This document shows, piece after piece, positions 25,001 through 37,764 of a stretch of DNA of 64,000 nucleotides. The DNA is from Romanomermis culicivorax (lineage: Eukaryota; Nematoda; Enoplea; Mermithida; Mermithidae). Positions within the stretch are counted from its first letter, which is position 1, and each line of letters begins with the position of its first letter. The notes under the pieces were generated by a model. It was not told where the DNA came from. It saw only the letters and a list, made by a program, of their open reading frames with translations, and did no database searches. The translations under genes and the position numbers were made by a program. Where the stretch lies: positions 682,001 to 746,000 of the forward strand of contig CAWUHX010000032.1 in the NCBI GenBank assembly GCA_963922205.1, read 5' to 3'.

Positions 25001-27341
25001 ATCCTCGGACTTTCCTCGAGGAGGGGTAGGGAGTGGGTGAGCAAAAAAACACAGAAACATGTTTTTCATGCAAAATATGCATTAAGAAAAGGGTTTACCC
25101 TCCTACACTCTTATATGCATGGATAGTCGTCATATGGCACACAATTTCCATAAGAGGTTCACACGGCACTTCTATGTAATTATATTTATGACACGTAAGG
25201 ATTTCTTAGACACCTATGCCATGATAATCTGGAATCGGCCCGAGTCATAAATTTTAATACCGACGATTTTACTATTCATTTCATCTAGGCATAAAAAATT
25301 TATCTCTTAAGACTTTTTTGAATATTTTCTACAACATACAATAACGGCAAAAAACAGTTTCGGAATTCGGACGGCAAGCGGAGACAACGAAAATTGTCAA
25401 TTTTTGATCAGAATGGCCCCCTCAAAATTGATGATGTTTTACACTTAAAAAATTTGACCATCAAAGATATGTAATATTGGCCCTTATTATTCCGTGTCAG
25501 TGAGCGTCGATATTAAATTACATCATCTCTAAAAATTTAAATTCCCATACTATCCTCCTACGATGCTCAAACGACCACGTGTCATCAAAATAAAAAGTTG
25601 TATTAGTGCACAGAAGTGTTAGACTTCTGTGAGTAGGCCAAAAAAACTAGTTTGATTGTTTCTGAAAACGCAGAACGCGTGGGTCAAATTTCAGCGCGAG
25701 ACTGTTTATAAGAAACCCAACGTAAAAATGCATACATCACGTTTAAGATACCTCTTGAAATTGAGAATAAATACTAGGGTGTTCGATCCATGCCTAAACG
25801 TATTCTAGAGCTATAAAGCTTACCATGCTATCGAGCATAATCTTTTTCTCTGCGTTAGTTTCCGCTTCGTACCGCTTTTTAAATATCGACAGAGCTATTT
25901 TGGCGTCACTAATCACCTAATGATGCACATTACTAAGTAAATGCTCAAATAAGATAACATTCTAAAATAAAAAAACTTACCTTTTCAACTTTTAAACCGT
26001 TTTTCGTATAATTATACATCAAATACCGATGTCTTGCTCTTTTGATAATTTTGTCGTCAATATCGGTAATATTCATGACGAATAAAACTTCGTAATTGAA
26101 ATAATTTTGCATAATTCGTCTCAAAATGTCAAACGAGATATAGGACCTTAACGAGATGAGTTTCTGAACCAGTCATATGACTAGAATAGTCACTAAGCAA
26201 ACCTGGCGTGACCCATATGAGCTGCATCGTAAACCGTCGGTCCACAAATATACCATTTGACCTGGAAATTACCTCAAGCCACTATAACTTCAATTCGCCC
26301 ATAATTCATTTTCTCAGACACGTAGATATTTTCAACTTCGTTGGAAGATTCGCGAAGGCACTTTTCGAAAAATGCTTCGAGCGAGACGAAGTGACCTTAT
26401 GATAGATCAAAAATTCCTACGGAGGTCAATTTAGTTACGTAATCCATCTTTCGAACTTTCATTTAATGTATGATGTTCATGTGATGAAGCATACAAGAGA
26501 ATATTGAAATTTTGTTCTTTTAGAACAATACTGAAGCCTTTAACAAAATAGCCTGCATTTAGCGAGTATCACATTCTCTTATTTTATTTTTCTTTATTAG
26601 ACCACCAGTACCAGAGGTCCCCAAGATCGGATTTTTAGGTAGGGGTAAAAATGTAAATTCGCGGCCAGTAAAGCTAAATGTCCACTAAACACGTTATTTT
26701 GTCTCAAAATTATGCAAACAGTGATCAATTTTAAGGACTTTAGGTAGGGGTAATGCCACCCTCATACCCTTCCCTATGGGGCAGTTTGACCAGTACACGT
26801 ATATTTATATAAGTCGTCTGAATTACACACGCTTTAAAAAATCATGTTTTGGTATTTGAAAGTTCGAACTTTCGAATTTCGAATGAATATTAATCTTCAA
26901 GGCTATGAGGAAGTGTTTGTATGCTCACCTCAGCCTGTTAACGCTAACTGAGTTCGAGTGAACCCCTCATAGTTCAGCCAAATATTGAAATAGTGTACGA
27001 AAATGGTATAATTTTCTTTCGCTCACCTCGTTGCCATTCTGAGGTACAAAAATTTCTTTCTTTTTCGTCAAGCTGTTTAACAATTTGAGTTTAGGGGCCT
27101 TGTCACACGGCTGCGTCCACGTATTCTCCTTAATTGAACCATTGGCTTTAACCTGAGTATTAGCCATATCCTTTTCGACGACAAACGTGCAAAATTTCGA
27201 TCGATGATAATGCTGTTTTATTTGCCCAACACTATCCGAGTAAAGGAAACGTTTGGCGAAAACTGAAAAAAAACCTAAACAAAAAACCACGATAAGACTG
27301 AACGATAAACAACTTTTGACAATGTCGACCGAAAAGAACAT
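19028..27341 (-). CDS. CARS1: Cysteinyl-tRNA synthetase, cytosolic type
   Basis: Nine exons join in phase: 27027-27341, 26203-26261, 25981-26146, 25824-25916, 24365-24601, 23868-24104, 23097-23572, 21810-22361 and 19028-19391. The enzyme charges tRNA-Cys with cysteine in the cytosol. Class I signatures are present: HMGH in exon 2 (HIGH motif), KMSKS in exon 7, and zinc-binding residues in CGPTVYD, HIECS and HHDNE. Exon 3 has the [10 protein letters not shown] motif. The last exon has the Lys/Glu-rich helix and the eukaryote-specific tail ([10 protein letters not shown]...ELSKG). From the Met at 27165-27167 the protein is 774 residues, close to animal cytosolic forms. An in-frame upstream Met at 27339-27341 would add 58 residues, partly hydrophobic. 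I favour the internal Met. There is no sign of inactivation. Confidence 0.95.
20120..20880. repeat. Dispersed repeat (family B) in CARS1 intron 8
   Basis: This block is related to 63330-63960 and internally duplicated: 20216-20510 and 20510-20880 share CCATATGGCTAGCCAT-like ends, GGGGTCTCTGAA, and runs of ATTGACATTTTT with poly-A/T tracts. The 21420-21510 stretch also shares the edge TCCTATAGCACTTCC...CCAATTACATG with the end of the window. Non-coding; the type of element is not clear. Confidence 0.6.
26609..26790. repeat. Dispersed repeat (family A) in CARS1 intron 1
   Basis: It begins CAGAGGTCCCCAAGATC and contains TTTAGGTAGGGGTAA twice, near both ends. A full reversed copy lies at 18425-18640; partial copies are near 4495, 32165, 34005 (reversed) and 59850 (reversed). 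It is about 180 bases with no coding capacity, so it is a MITE- or SINE-like family. Confidence 0.6.
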
Positions 27342-28809
27342 AGGTACTGCAGGAATATCGCAAACCGAGAGAAGTTTTGTTGAATAAAGCTAGGAAATAC
27401 AGAAGCTATTCAATATAACGGCAAGAGCGTATACATTCCTGTAGCAGCAAGCACTGCACCAACAGGTATTGCATCAGCCGCATAGAACTGTCTCGATGTT
27501 GAAAAATTCCAACACGCAACAATATGCATGTCGAAAAATAGGAAAGGAATGAAACGCAATGGCACGAAAAATAGGACGTAATAACGAACGGCACACACGC
27601 ACCTAACAATATTCCGCAATAATGAGCGGGTAGAAATAAAATAATCTCATTCTGGCGGATTTTCGCCAACAGTCAGAGATTCCGGAAACTTTTAACGAAT
27701 TCGTCATATGTCAAAAAAGCAGCCGAAATTTTTTCACTCTCAACTGACCACATTAAGAGTATTAGCGAACAAGCTGGAAATTACTATAAGTAACGGTACA
27801 TATCTCAGCGATTTTTATAATAAATAATTGAGAATGGGTACGTTTTCGAGAAAAAATGCAGATATTAAGACAGGTGGAGTCGTAGTTTTCAGGTGCTCAA
27901 TGATCATTTCGAGCTTGTTTAATAGCAGCACAAATATACATGATTTTCAAGTCCAACGAACTAATGTATGTAAAACTTGTATTTACAGATGTTCTTATCT
28001 TAGTGAGATATATAACATCGCAAACAAATATCAAAAATATTAACTCTAAAATGCAAAAAAATCAAAAATCTTCTACTGACAACAACAACAGAGATGGCAA
28101 GAAAGCTGCTTCATATCTGCTGACTGATGCAATGCATATATAAGTTTCATTCAAAAAGTCACGAATTACTGGTTGAATTGAATATATATAGAAAGACATT
28201 CTTAACAGCGGGCCTTTTTTGATCTACATCACGTATTTTTTCAAATTGACAAACCATGAAACAAGAAACGGAATGTCCTATGTCAGCAGGAGGTATAACG
28301 GGATTTCATTGTTATATTAGTCCATGTCGTAAACCCTAAGTTCTTATTGTTCAGGATTTTCTTTTTTAGTAGTGTTACAAAGGTTGGGCCTGTGCTAATG
28401 AAAATTTTAGTCGTGCTAAGAAAAAGTAGTACAAATCAAGGAAAGTTCGTGGCCGTGCTAATGGGACTCGTGCTAAAAACAGAACATGTCATTGTTTTTT
28501 CATAAATTCGGTCAAAACAACAAACACTAGCCCAGCTCTCCTTGCTATAGGCCTGCTGGATCGGTTGATGCGCTCATCTTTTTCGGACAACGAGCAATCA
28601 AAAAATATCAAAAATGAAACAAATATTGGAATAAAATATCGATTGAGGATCACAACATGAGTTTTCAAGTAACACCTGGACAATAGGTTCAACTGGGTGC
28701 AACTCGGAACCAGATGAGGCGACCTCGGTACCAGATGACTCGATTCTCAGTACCAGACCATGTTTTGTGTGTGAACGAATTTAAACTTAAAGAAAACGAG
28801 ATCGAGAAT
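27342..28809. other. Intergenic upstream of CARS1
   Basis: The CARS1 promoter should be at the left of this stretch. I see no reliable core-promoter motif. A short frame on the minus strand (27410-27619, 69 codons) is hydrophobic and has no recognisable family. Nothing else can be supported. Confidence 0.4.
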
Positions 28810-30470
28810 TTAGAGGTGAACCAAGCAACCAGGAAATCAAATAACTAAACAATCAGTCAAGGAAACAGTGAATCTACTGATCAGTAGATCAATGAATTAA
28901 TCAGTAAATCAATGAACTAATCAGGGAATCAAAGAACTAAACAATCAGATAAACATAAAGCAAACAGTCAGGGAATCAACCAATCATCAACCAGAAAATC
29001 CATGAAGCAACAAACCAAAAAACCAAGCAAACAACGAACCAAACAAATAGGGAATCAAGCAACCAGCCAATCAGGAAATCAACTAGCCAAACAATCAGGG
29101 AAACAACCAGATAGTGAGGGAATCGAGCAACCAATCAGGGAATCAGTGAAACAACCGACCAACTAACCAATCAGGGAATCATTGAAACAACCAACCAATT
29201 AACCAATCAGGGTATCAGGCAACTAACCAAGGAATTAATGAATCAATCAAACAATCATGAAATCAATCAACCAACCGATTGGGTAGTCAGTGAAGCAACC
29301 AACCAATCAGTCAATCAACCAACCAGGAAATCAATGAACCAATCAAGGAAACAACTAACCACGGAACTGATGAGCTAACCAAACAATCAGGGAATAATTC
29401 AACCAACTTGGAAATCAACGAATCAACCAACCAACTAGAGAATCAACCAACAAACAATCAGGGAAACAACCAACCAACCAGGAAATCACTAAACCAACCA
29501 ACCAATCAGGAAATCAAGCAACCAATCAGGGAATCAATGAATCAACCAACCTGGAAATCAATGAAGCAATCAATTAATCAATCGGGAAAACAATCAACCA
29601 ATCAGGTAATCAACCAACCAGGCATACCTGTAAGAGGTCCGATTAGATGGGGGGTAAACCCCAAATTTGCGGGGCTGAAGTACCCAATTTCCCAAAATTT
29701 TTGTAGTCCCCAAAAAACGTTGAAAAATCCTAAAATTTCGATAATTTCTCCATAAAACGTCAAAAAAACTTCTTTTTCCCAAATGTTTTCGAGTTGGGAG
29801 TCCCAACTCCCAACATTTGGTTACTAGAACTAACCAAATTGTGGAGTCCCCTTAATCCCTTCAATTACAGATATGCAGCCAGGAAATCAACCAATCAATC
29901 AATTAGGGGATCAACCAATCACGGAATCAGTGAAGAAACCAACCAGGGAATCAACCGACCAATCAATCAGGGAATCAACCAAGATACCAGTGAATCGATT
30001 AGCCAACCAAAGTCAGGGAGTCAGTGAGTCAATTAATCAGTAAATCAATCAATCAACCAGGAAATAAATGAGCCAATTAAGGAAGTAATTAACGTGGGAA
30101 CTGATGAACCAACCAGCCAATCAGGGGAACAGCCATGCAACCAATCAGGGAATCAATCAACCAATTACCTGGTGAATCAGAAAGTCAACCATCTAACACT
30201 AATCACAGAATCAACCAGAGCCAAACTACTGGAAATTAACCAATCAACAAGCAAATAACTGACTTAAGAATCAGCTAACTAAACAGCCAATTTGGAAATT
30301 ACGAACCAAATCATTGTGTCAGTGATCCAACCAATCAGTAAACCAAGCTCAACTATTTAATTGATCAACTGTAGAGTAAGGCAAGCAACCAAGATAGGAG
30401 GATTCAATTAAACATCCAGAAAATAGAACCAATCGATCAGGGAATTAATCATCATGAATATTAACCACCA
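28810..30470. repeat. Degenerate tandem array of CAACCAATCAGGGAAT-like units
   Basis: About 1.6 kb built of diverged short units combining AACCAACCAA, ATCAGG(G/A)AATCA and TGAA(T/G)CAA, with no constant period or spacers. It is cut by a 253-bp MITE at 29623-29875. Open frames through it encode only low-complexity Asn/Gln/Pro/Thr residues and are not genes. Confidence 0.85.
29623..29875. mobile_element. MITE of the CATACCTGTA family (hAT-type)
   Basis: The ends are CATACCTGTAA and its inverted form (TTACAGATATG), flanked by CAACCAGG at 29615-29622 and CAGCCAGG at 29876-29883 (7 of 8 bases identical). It has the same ends as the element at 37560-37764. The interior contains a G-rich tract and AAAATTTTT runs. 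Non-coding. Confidence 0.75.
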
Positions 30471-32385
30471 ATGGAATCCAGTGAAGCATTTATGCATGCC
30501 TTAGTGGCGATATTACTGTTTGTTCAAGCAGATCACTATATATAGGCATGAATTTCTTCTTCAATATGTAAATATGAAGTGAAATGACATTATATAGTTA
30601 GGATCCTCCACCAGTGATAAATAAATATTTGAGAATAATCTGCTGCCTCAAGCTTTCTTGATCTCATCTGATTATTTGACTTTCACTCGGTTGTTTGAAT
30701 CATCATTTCGCAAAGTGGGAGGTTCCATGTGCGAGGCTTGATCGGAGGCTAGTTTTTATCTTGTTTATAATTGAAAAATTCGTGCATGTGTTATTTGTGC
30801 GAGTATCTTATGACATGTATATACAAAGATCGGCCAAAAACTTTTGTCGAGGTAAATATTTGTACACTAAAAAAACCACGATTTTGCGTGTATTTTTCAC
30901 CTTCTTCCAGATAACTCTCAAGTTAATGATCTCAGCGCAAAACTGCGAGGTGAAGAATACAGATTAATGCTGGAAAATCAGTTTCTCTATAACTTATTAA
31001 AGAAACATAGGGTCCAAATTTGCTGTTCAACATTTCTTTATCATTTTACAAATAAAAAATATACTCATACTTTCATAAGTTTGAGAAACTTCAATTGAAA
31101 CTTGAAATTTCTGAAAATTACTTCTATGATGCTTTTGAATTCAAATTCGGCTCCATGTTTAAAATAGTTGCAAAGAAGTTGGAAAAATAGAGATTTTGGT
31201 CTTTTAACATGCACCCAAATTCGCATTTTTTATGTCAAACTCTCAACATTTTTCCGAAGATTTTTTCTCCAAAAAGCACGATTTGGGGAAAACAGTGGAT
31301 GAACCAACCATTAGAATTAAACAATAGTCTGGAAATCTTTCAGTGTTTTCTGATCTTAGAGCCTGAGAAATTTCCTGACCAAAACCAAAAATTTTTGTCT
31401 TGTATACATACATATCATTGAACAGTCTTTCTTTTGTAACTCAAGAAAAACCCCAAAAACGCATCAAGGAGTGCCTTTGGGTATTTGTTTATGTTTTTCA
31501 AACAACAATGGCTTGTTTCAAATTTTTTCTTTTAATGAGCCAACAAAATTTTGCACAATCGATGACCACCTATACAAAGGTCGATTGATCAATCTATACC
31601 TTGGAGCTCTGTCACATGTATGGTTCAACTCTGTAGTTCGATACCAAACGAGTTGGGCCTGGTTCCTCAGTCATGCGCCTAACATGATAAAAATGTATGA
31701 ACTAAGCTCGAGACAGAGACGTTTCTTACTCTTATGTGACTATGTATGTCCGATGCGTCAATATTTTTTGACTGAACTGAAAGTGTTTAAGTGACTGTGG
31801 AAACCAGCCTGGACTTCAGTTTGACTGATAATTTTCTGGTCCCTATGTTAAGGTATCCAGCAGTTTTCGGAAGTGAAATTCTCAGACTCTTCCGGGTAAT
31901 TTTTCAAGAATTTTCCAATCTTATAGCAGAAATAATCCGTAATTCATTCGTAAAATGGTAAAAAGTCTAACTAAACTACAAAATTTTCATCACAGTGATT
32001 TGCCCTACTTTAATCTGTCTATAACTATCATAATTCATAACACACAAAGAATGAGAAAAAAATTATATAAGAGGATCATCAGAAGAATTGAATTAAACGT
32101 TACTTGAGTTATAATACAAAACTTCTTAGTGTTGCGCGTAAGCCACATCTGATAAATAAACACGGGTGCTAAGCAGAGGTCCCCAAGGTCGAAAATTTAG
32201 GTAGGGGTAAAATCGTAAATTTTAAGGGTAGTACTTGAAATATGCCGTGACCTTTTTTTTTTGCTCCCTTCTTTTTGCCAAGGAGGGGGGAGTTGTAGTA
32301 CTCTAACCACATGCTTCAACTCCATCTTCCGGCTCCCAATCCTGCAACTTTAATGCACTAATTATACGTACAGAATAGTCACACT

Positions 32386-32580
32386 TTGAAGAATGTTGTG
32401 CCAACTGATTCCTGCACATTTCAAGAATCGGGCACAACATACGTTTGGAAACATTGTTTCAACCAGCACCTTCAGCAGTATGGGCTTATCCCATCGCTGA
32501 TTAGGCTTGGAAAAGTGCTTCCAATTGAAAGTCCTGATGCTGAATGTGGCTTTAGTATTATTAATCCCATTAGACTATGA
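32386..32580 (+). pseudogene. Decayed hAT transposase C-terminal fragment
   Basis: The short frame ends in ESPDAECGFSIINPIRL, which fits the dimerisation motif of hAT transposases and their domesticated relatives (pattern S.(D/S).ERGFS.(M/L)N.I...). The fragment is flanked by stop codons and has no other part of the gene. It is a relic, not a gene. Confidence 0.5.
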
Positions 32581-34419
32581 ACTAAGAGTTTGAAACCAAG
32601 TACCACACCTGATCCACGTCAACAAACCTCACATGCCTCAACTCATAGCAGGAAAGTATGCCACAGCTTGGGTAACCATATGCGCACAGAAGACCCATCG
32701 CAGAAGTGGAGAAAAGGAAAGGAGAGCATGAAGAGGCAGAATTTTAAAAACATAATGTTTTTCTTCCCAAGGGGCGATTTTTTGATTAATCACATATACA
32801 TAAGTCATTATTTCATCTCCCAATTATATTTATAATGATTTACTACAAGTAGTATATATTAATGTACTGATATCCTTTCCTAAAAATCGCTATATGGCAC
32901 AGAAGTTGCATACTTTCCCATTATCATTTGCTCAGTAAATTCCTCAGAATCACACATTCTGCAATTTTTCTCGAATTAGTATAACCTACTGGGGAGAGGA
33001 TGAAGTCTACCAAAATTTTTTGGTATAGTGAGCCGTTTTTATGGGGGTAGTAAATGAATTTTCAAATCTAAGACGGGGGTAATACCCCCCCCCCCCATAC
33101 TCCTCCATGGAGTGCTCTGGTGCTAAGCACCGGAAAATTTTGACATTTTGACTTTCTAAAATGCACAAAAATACATTTTTTCAAGTTCCCAGAATTGAAA
33201 ATAAATAGGGACATTTTATCTGCAACAGATAAATCAACTCATGGGCGACAGAACGGCATAAGAAAAACTGGCAAAGACTTAAACTATGCCACATAGTACC
33301 TATACTCAGCAGCATTACATAATCTACTCGCCCAGACTTGTCGAAGTTTAACAGTATTCACTTCTCGTCCGAACCAAATTGACTCATTTTATGGAAAAAA
33401 AATTGCTAAGTGCAAGTGTAACCCCGAAAAACGTTTAACCCCGTTTTTCTTTTCGGGGTCGGGGTTAAAAAGTCGGGGTTCCCCGACTTTTCTTTCGGGG
33501 TCGGGGTCCCCGTACGATCACTACTTACTGGTACACAAAATTTTGGGAAGTGTCATGTTTACTGTGTCCACAGGCTTGAAAATGTATCTACTGCATAAAT
33601 GACTTTCATGTATGAAAGTGGAAAAATTAACAGCTGAACAGAACAACTGGATTTTGTAGGAGACAAACATTTTTGGCATCGTACGAAGATTATTGTGTTA
33701 TGTTTGATGAGACATTTTGTCGAGACTACAGTTTTCTTGGGTGTAGCATAGGTGTCTATGATTTAGTTTTTCGGATTGGGGAATACACCAGTTGTGCTTT
33801 TTTTGGAAAAATGTTCAGAAAAGAGGAGAATGTTGACTATTGGACGCACCAAAAACAACAATTTCGGTGCGTTTTATAAGATGAGCATACGAAATTGGCC
33901 GAGGTAGTGCTGTACACATACTGTATTCATGTAGCCACCAAAATACAACCCATCTGCGACGACATACAGAGAAAACAATAAAAAGGTCACCGCACGGCAT
34001 GGGGGATGTACCACCCGTACCATATACGACTTTACCCTTATCCAAATTTTCGACCTTAGGGACGTCTGCTTCTAAAGTTGAAAAACATCTTTTTACCTCA
34101 AACCAGGGCTCTACTACAACAGTCGATGCGTACACGGAAATCCAGTAAAAATTTTTTTTACCATTCTACTCACTTCCGTACAACGAAAATATTTCGTATT
34201 TCACATGAGAGCCATATTAAAAATTCTTTCCACAAACTCGTAGATTAGATGCGTTGTTTATACATTTATGAGCTTAGCTTGCTAAAACACTCTTACATGT
34301 TTCCGGAGACATTAATTCATAGAAATGAGGGAAAATATAAAATTACCACCATATTTCGAAGGAGTTCGATTATATAAATTTTTAGAGAAGTAGATAGCTC
34401 TATGTTACTGCAATTTTAC

Positions 34420-34910
34420 ACTTCGGGCATGAGATGCCGTAAGGGTTTCTAGGTTTTGATATTTTAGAACGCTGAAAAATCGATCTCCTGAACATGCACA
34501 GCATAGAAATTCTGCTAGGGTCAGCCAGGACAGGTGGTGGAATATAAATTTTTTTCATTCTTGATAACGAAAAAAGGTATTCGGAAGGTTTTCTAATATC
34601 CAAGCAGCATATTCTTCGACCTATATTACTTAGATATGTGAAATTATTTGCTTAAGCTGCACTTTTTAAGTTTTAATTTTACTTTTTTGGAATCTAGTAT
34701 GCTTTGTTCAGAAAAATTGTTAACTACAGCATTATTCCCATTTTAATAACAACTTTTTCTTCTCTATAACTGATTTTCCTTTATCATCTTCTCAGTCATT
34801 GCTGGGGTAGTCAAATCTGCTGGGGATCAGCAAGAATCTGCTGGGGTCAATCAAAGTCTGCTGGGGGTCAAAATCCCCCAAACCCCCACACGTGCATGTA
34901 TGGTGTAGAA
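34420..34910. repeat. Dispersed repeat with tandem TCTGCTGGGG(G)TCA units (copy 1)
   Basis: Co-linear with 38630-39057. Shared blocks are CATGCACAGCATAGAAATTC, a TTCTTGATAACGAAAAAAGG segment, and near the right end three or four imperfect TCTGCTGGGGGTCA units followed by ACGTGCATGTATGG. Similarity stops at GTATGG in both, marking the repeat edge. Confidence 0.75.
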
Positions 34911-36948
34911 TGATGTTTTTATCATTTTCTGACACAGACATTTAAGTTTATAGGGTTAAGAAAACTTCAGATCAGAGAAAAGTTTGTGGAGATAAAGAAA
35001 AATCTCGAAGTCCATCAAAATTTGAAATTTCAACATAATATCGAAGATTAACAACAAAAAATGATATGCGACATTCTATATGATGAAAAGTATCAACTTA
35101 ACTGATAAGTCAAGGCAGACATGCTAACGGCCACGCTCAGACTGAATAAAAATTACAGGCCCGTAGCCAGGAATTTTTTCAGGGGGGCACACATTTTTTC
35201 ACCCAATTGACTGTAAAATCGGCATTTCTGACTTGACTTTTTCTTGTAAAAACAAAGTGTCAAAACCAAAATTCAAAACCTTTGCTTTTTTAACACTTGA
35301 AACATTTCGGGTAGGCATAGCCACCAGTCCCTTTGCCCGCAGGCCTGGATGATTATTTACTTTTTTTCTCAACGTAATAGTAATTTACGTATTCTGCTCA
35401 TATAATTCCCCAAAAACATTAATTTGAAAAGTTATCTAAAGATGATCCTTTCTAAGACTTAAACATTTCGGCAAAATTTTTATTTACACTACGCTGAATG
35501 CACCAGATATACTTTTATCACATTCCAAAAAGATCATTTCTTGAAGATTTTGCAGTCCAAGATGTGACATCAAGTGAAAATTTTGTTCTAACTCATTTCG
35601 TGTTCAAAATACTGTATCTACGAATAGCTTTATACAAAATATTTGCGCTGATTTTTCTAGAAATTATATCGGAAAGATGGATGCGTTTTTAGCATTGTAG
35701 TTAAGCTCTAAACCTAAGAATTTTTTCAACCTTCTAATTCTGATGAACACTTATTTTGCTTTCATTTATCCCGCTATTCAGAGCAGACTACGCGACAAAA
35801 AACCGAAAACTCAATTTGTTGTATATTTCAGATTTCAGAATGTCTTAATTAATCGGCTCAGAAATATATGGATAACGTGTATGAGGACATTTTTAATCTA
35901 AGAAATCGACTGGTGAAAAAGGTGAAGTAAATGTTCAATTCTTTCAGACACTATTCTTCCTGACCGACTTTTTTACTAAATGGCGGCGTAAGATTTACAA
36001 AGTGGTGGTAACTGAAAGTTGCTCCGATCACTCATGGATATTTGGAAGGGTTCATTTAGTGTCATTGATCAGGTTTAGGCTGTGCCTAGGATGACGAAAA
36101 GGCGGTGGCGAATCTTTGGTTTCATGGTTTAGACTTGGAATAATTCCATTTGAAGTGTCCATTTTCCAAATGGCGTTGCTCATAACCGACACGGAGCGCT
36201 TGAAAATTTTGAGATTTCGTTCTACCTTCACTTTTTTCATTTTTTTGACCTCCACAAACCGCCAAAATATTTTCTCGAAACGGGCAAAAACTCAACAATT
36301 TGTTTTCTTTTTCGAAATTTATTTCACAAAAAATGAAGGTTTGGGGAACAAACAGGTGCTTCCACCGGTTTATAGTCGAAAATTCCAACAATTTTCCCAA
36401 AAAGGGCAAAAAAGGTTACTTATTTCCACATTTATCCAAGCTGAGGGGGTCCCGACATTTGGGTATAGGGTTCGATTAAGATGGAGGGGGGGCAATTACA
36501 GCTATGTATCGGTTAAAAAGAAAGTGGCTGCGGGTTCTATCGACGGAATTTTAATAAACTTACCTTCGGAGCAAATTGATGCTATTCTTCTTACGTTCAC
36601 ACTGATAATCATAAAACGAAGCCGATTCTGTCAATAACAATCACGATTACTAACGTAAGGTTTTCAGAAAACTAGTGAATAAACGGTGTACACCACCGTT
36701 CATTTCCACCAAGATTTTCCCTACATGAGAACCGAACCTGAAATTATTTCCCTCATTTTCCACATTTCTAAAAGCGTGTAGTGGCCAGAATTTCTCTTTC
36801 TTGCATTTTAGGTGCACAGCCAAGCTTTCTGATGTTTTTGGAGTCAGTAAGCTACGAAAAATTTGAGCAAATTCTAGTCAGGCCAGTCAAATTGAGCTGA
36901 TGAGTATTAAATTGGTGTTCTACAGGAGCAGATATCATATCAACGATA

Positions 36949-37100
36949 CAGGGCCGTGCGCAGGATTTTTTCATGGGGGGGCGACTAGATTTTTTCACTG
37001 AATAGCCCCAGAAAATGTTGATCTTACGCGGATATACTGTGTGCATACGGCCTCAATGGGGGGGGGGGGGCGGCCGCCCCCCCCCTTGTGCACGGCCCTG
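36949..37100. mobile_element. 152-bp hAT MITE, internal-deletion form of the element at 10177
   Basis: Terminal inverted repeats CAGGGCCGTGCGCA and TGTGCACGGCCCTG are flanked by CAACGATA at 36941-36948 and CAGCGATA at 37101-37108 (7 of 8). Its left ~100 bases match the right end of the 981-bp element at 10177-11157, and its right ~40 bases match that element's left end, including CGGCCGCCCC. It is therefore a deletion derivative of the same family. Confidence 0.88.
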
Positions 37101-37559
37101 CAGCGATAGATATCTCATGAATTTATCCGCTATTAACATTCCTGTAGTTCCGATTAGAATTATTCAATTTGATTTAGTCCGTTGCGGAGCACCGAAAAAA
37201 TTTTCGGATTTCACTTTCTAAGACTCCGGAAAATGAACCTTCACAACGTTGAAAATGAACCTCCACAACGGTGTATATTCCAAAACACTGGAAAATGAAT
37301 CTCTGTAACAAATATTCCTGAATAAAAGTTATAAAATTGCATTCTGGAATGATACGTAAAGTCTTTATCATCTATAAATTTAAAATTTTATGTTGAAAAT
37401 GTTTGCGAAATTCCAAACCCCGAGATAAAACATTGGGAGAATTGATGAAAAATTTCAATTTTCGGCGCAATACTGACTGTTAACGATTACAAAATGAGAC
37501 GAGCTAACTTGATTGATAGAAAATGCTGAGCGTTAATTAGTAATTGAAGTAGATATGCT

Positions 37560-37764
37560 CATACCTGTAAGACCTCCGACCAGTTGGGGGGGGGGGGTAA
37601 ATCCGAAATTTTGGGGGGGGGTAGAAAAAGTCGAAATTTTTCCCAAAAAAGGCCAAAAAACATACACTTTTTTGCAAATTTTTTTAATTTTTTCCGAACT
37701 GGGGGGGTTAGATGATTTTGGGTACAGGGTTGGCCAAGTAACCCCCCACCCAAGTACAGGTATG
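37560..37764. mobile_element. 205-bp hAT MITE of the CATACCTGTA family
   Basis: Ends CATACCTGTA and TACAGGTATG are flanked by a perfect 8-base duplication GATATGCT (37552-37559 and 37765-37772). The interior holds G-runs and AAAATTTTT. The 8-base duplication places it with hAT elements. Non-coding. Confidence 0.88.

Larger units (their letters stand above)
30471..36948. other. Intergenic, repeat-rich; no intact gene
   Basis: No intact gene. Identifiable pieces are: a decayed hAT transposase end at 32386-32580; repeat family A/C fragments at 32165-32250, 33040-33125 and 34005-34075; a GC-rich inverted block of CGGGGTCGGGGT at 33420-33520; a repeat at about 34420-34910 shared with 38630-39057; and a single hAT end CAGGCCCGTAGCCAGGA at 35158, matching the element at 54018. 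The open frames at 31471-31794 and 36116-36637 have no recognisable features. Confidence 0.5.

Noticed and set aside
27406..27669. Short hydrophobic frames upstream of CARS1
   Set aside because: Two overlapping frames in different phases, no domain, no splice or start context; chance is the simplest reading.
29408..30027. Open frames of 77-115 codons rich in Asn/Gln/Pro/Thr
   Set aside because: They are translations of the degenerate tandem array and of the MITE inside it; no stop-free frame would be expected to mean anything in such biased sequence.
28810..30470. Periodic array that could be mistaken for a CRISPR array
   Set aside because: Units are short, diverged and not separated by unique spacers, and the surrounding genes are eukaryotic with introns.
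31400..31794. Plus-strand frames with a Trp- and Tyr-rich tail
   Set aside because: No family recognised, no acceptor or start context that stands out, and frames of this size are frequent here by chance.
36116..36637. 173-codon plus-strand frame
   Set aside because: No recognisable motif, overlapped by antisense frames of similar length, Phe/Lys-rich composition typical of AT-rich non-coding DNA; it also runs into a repeat resembling family B.
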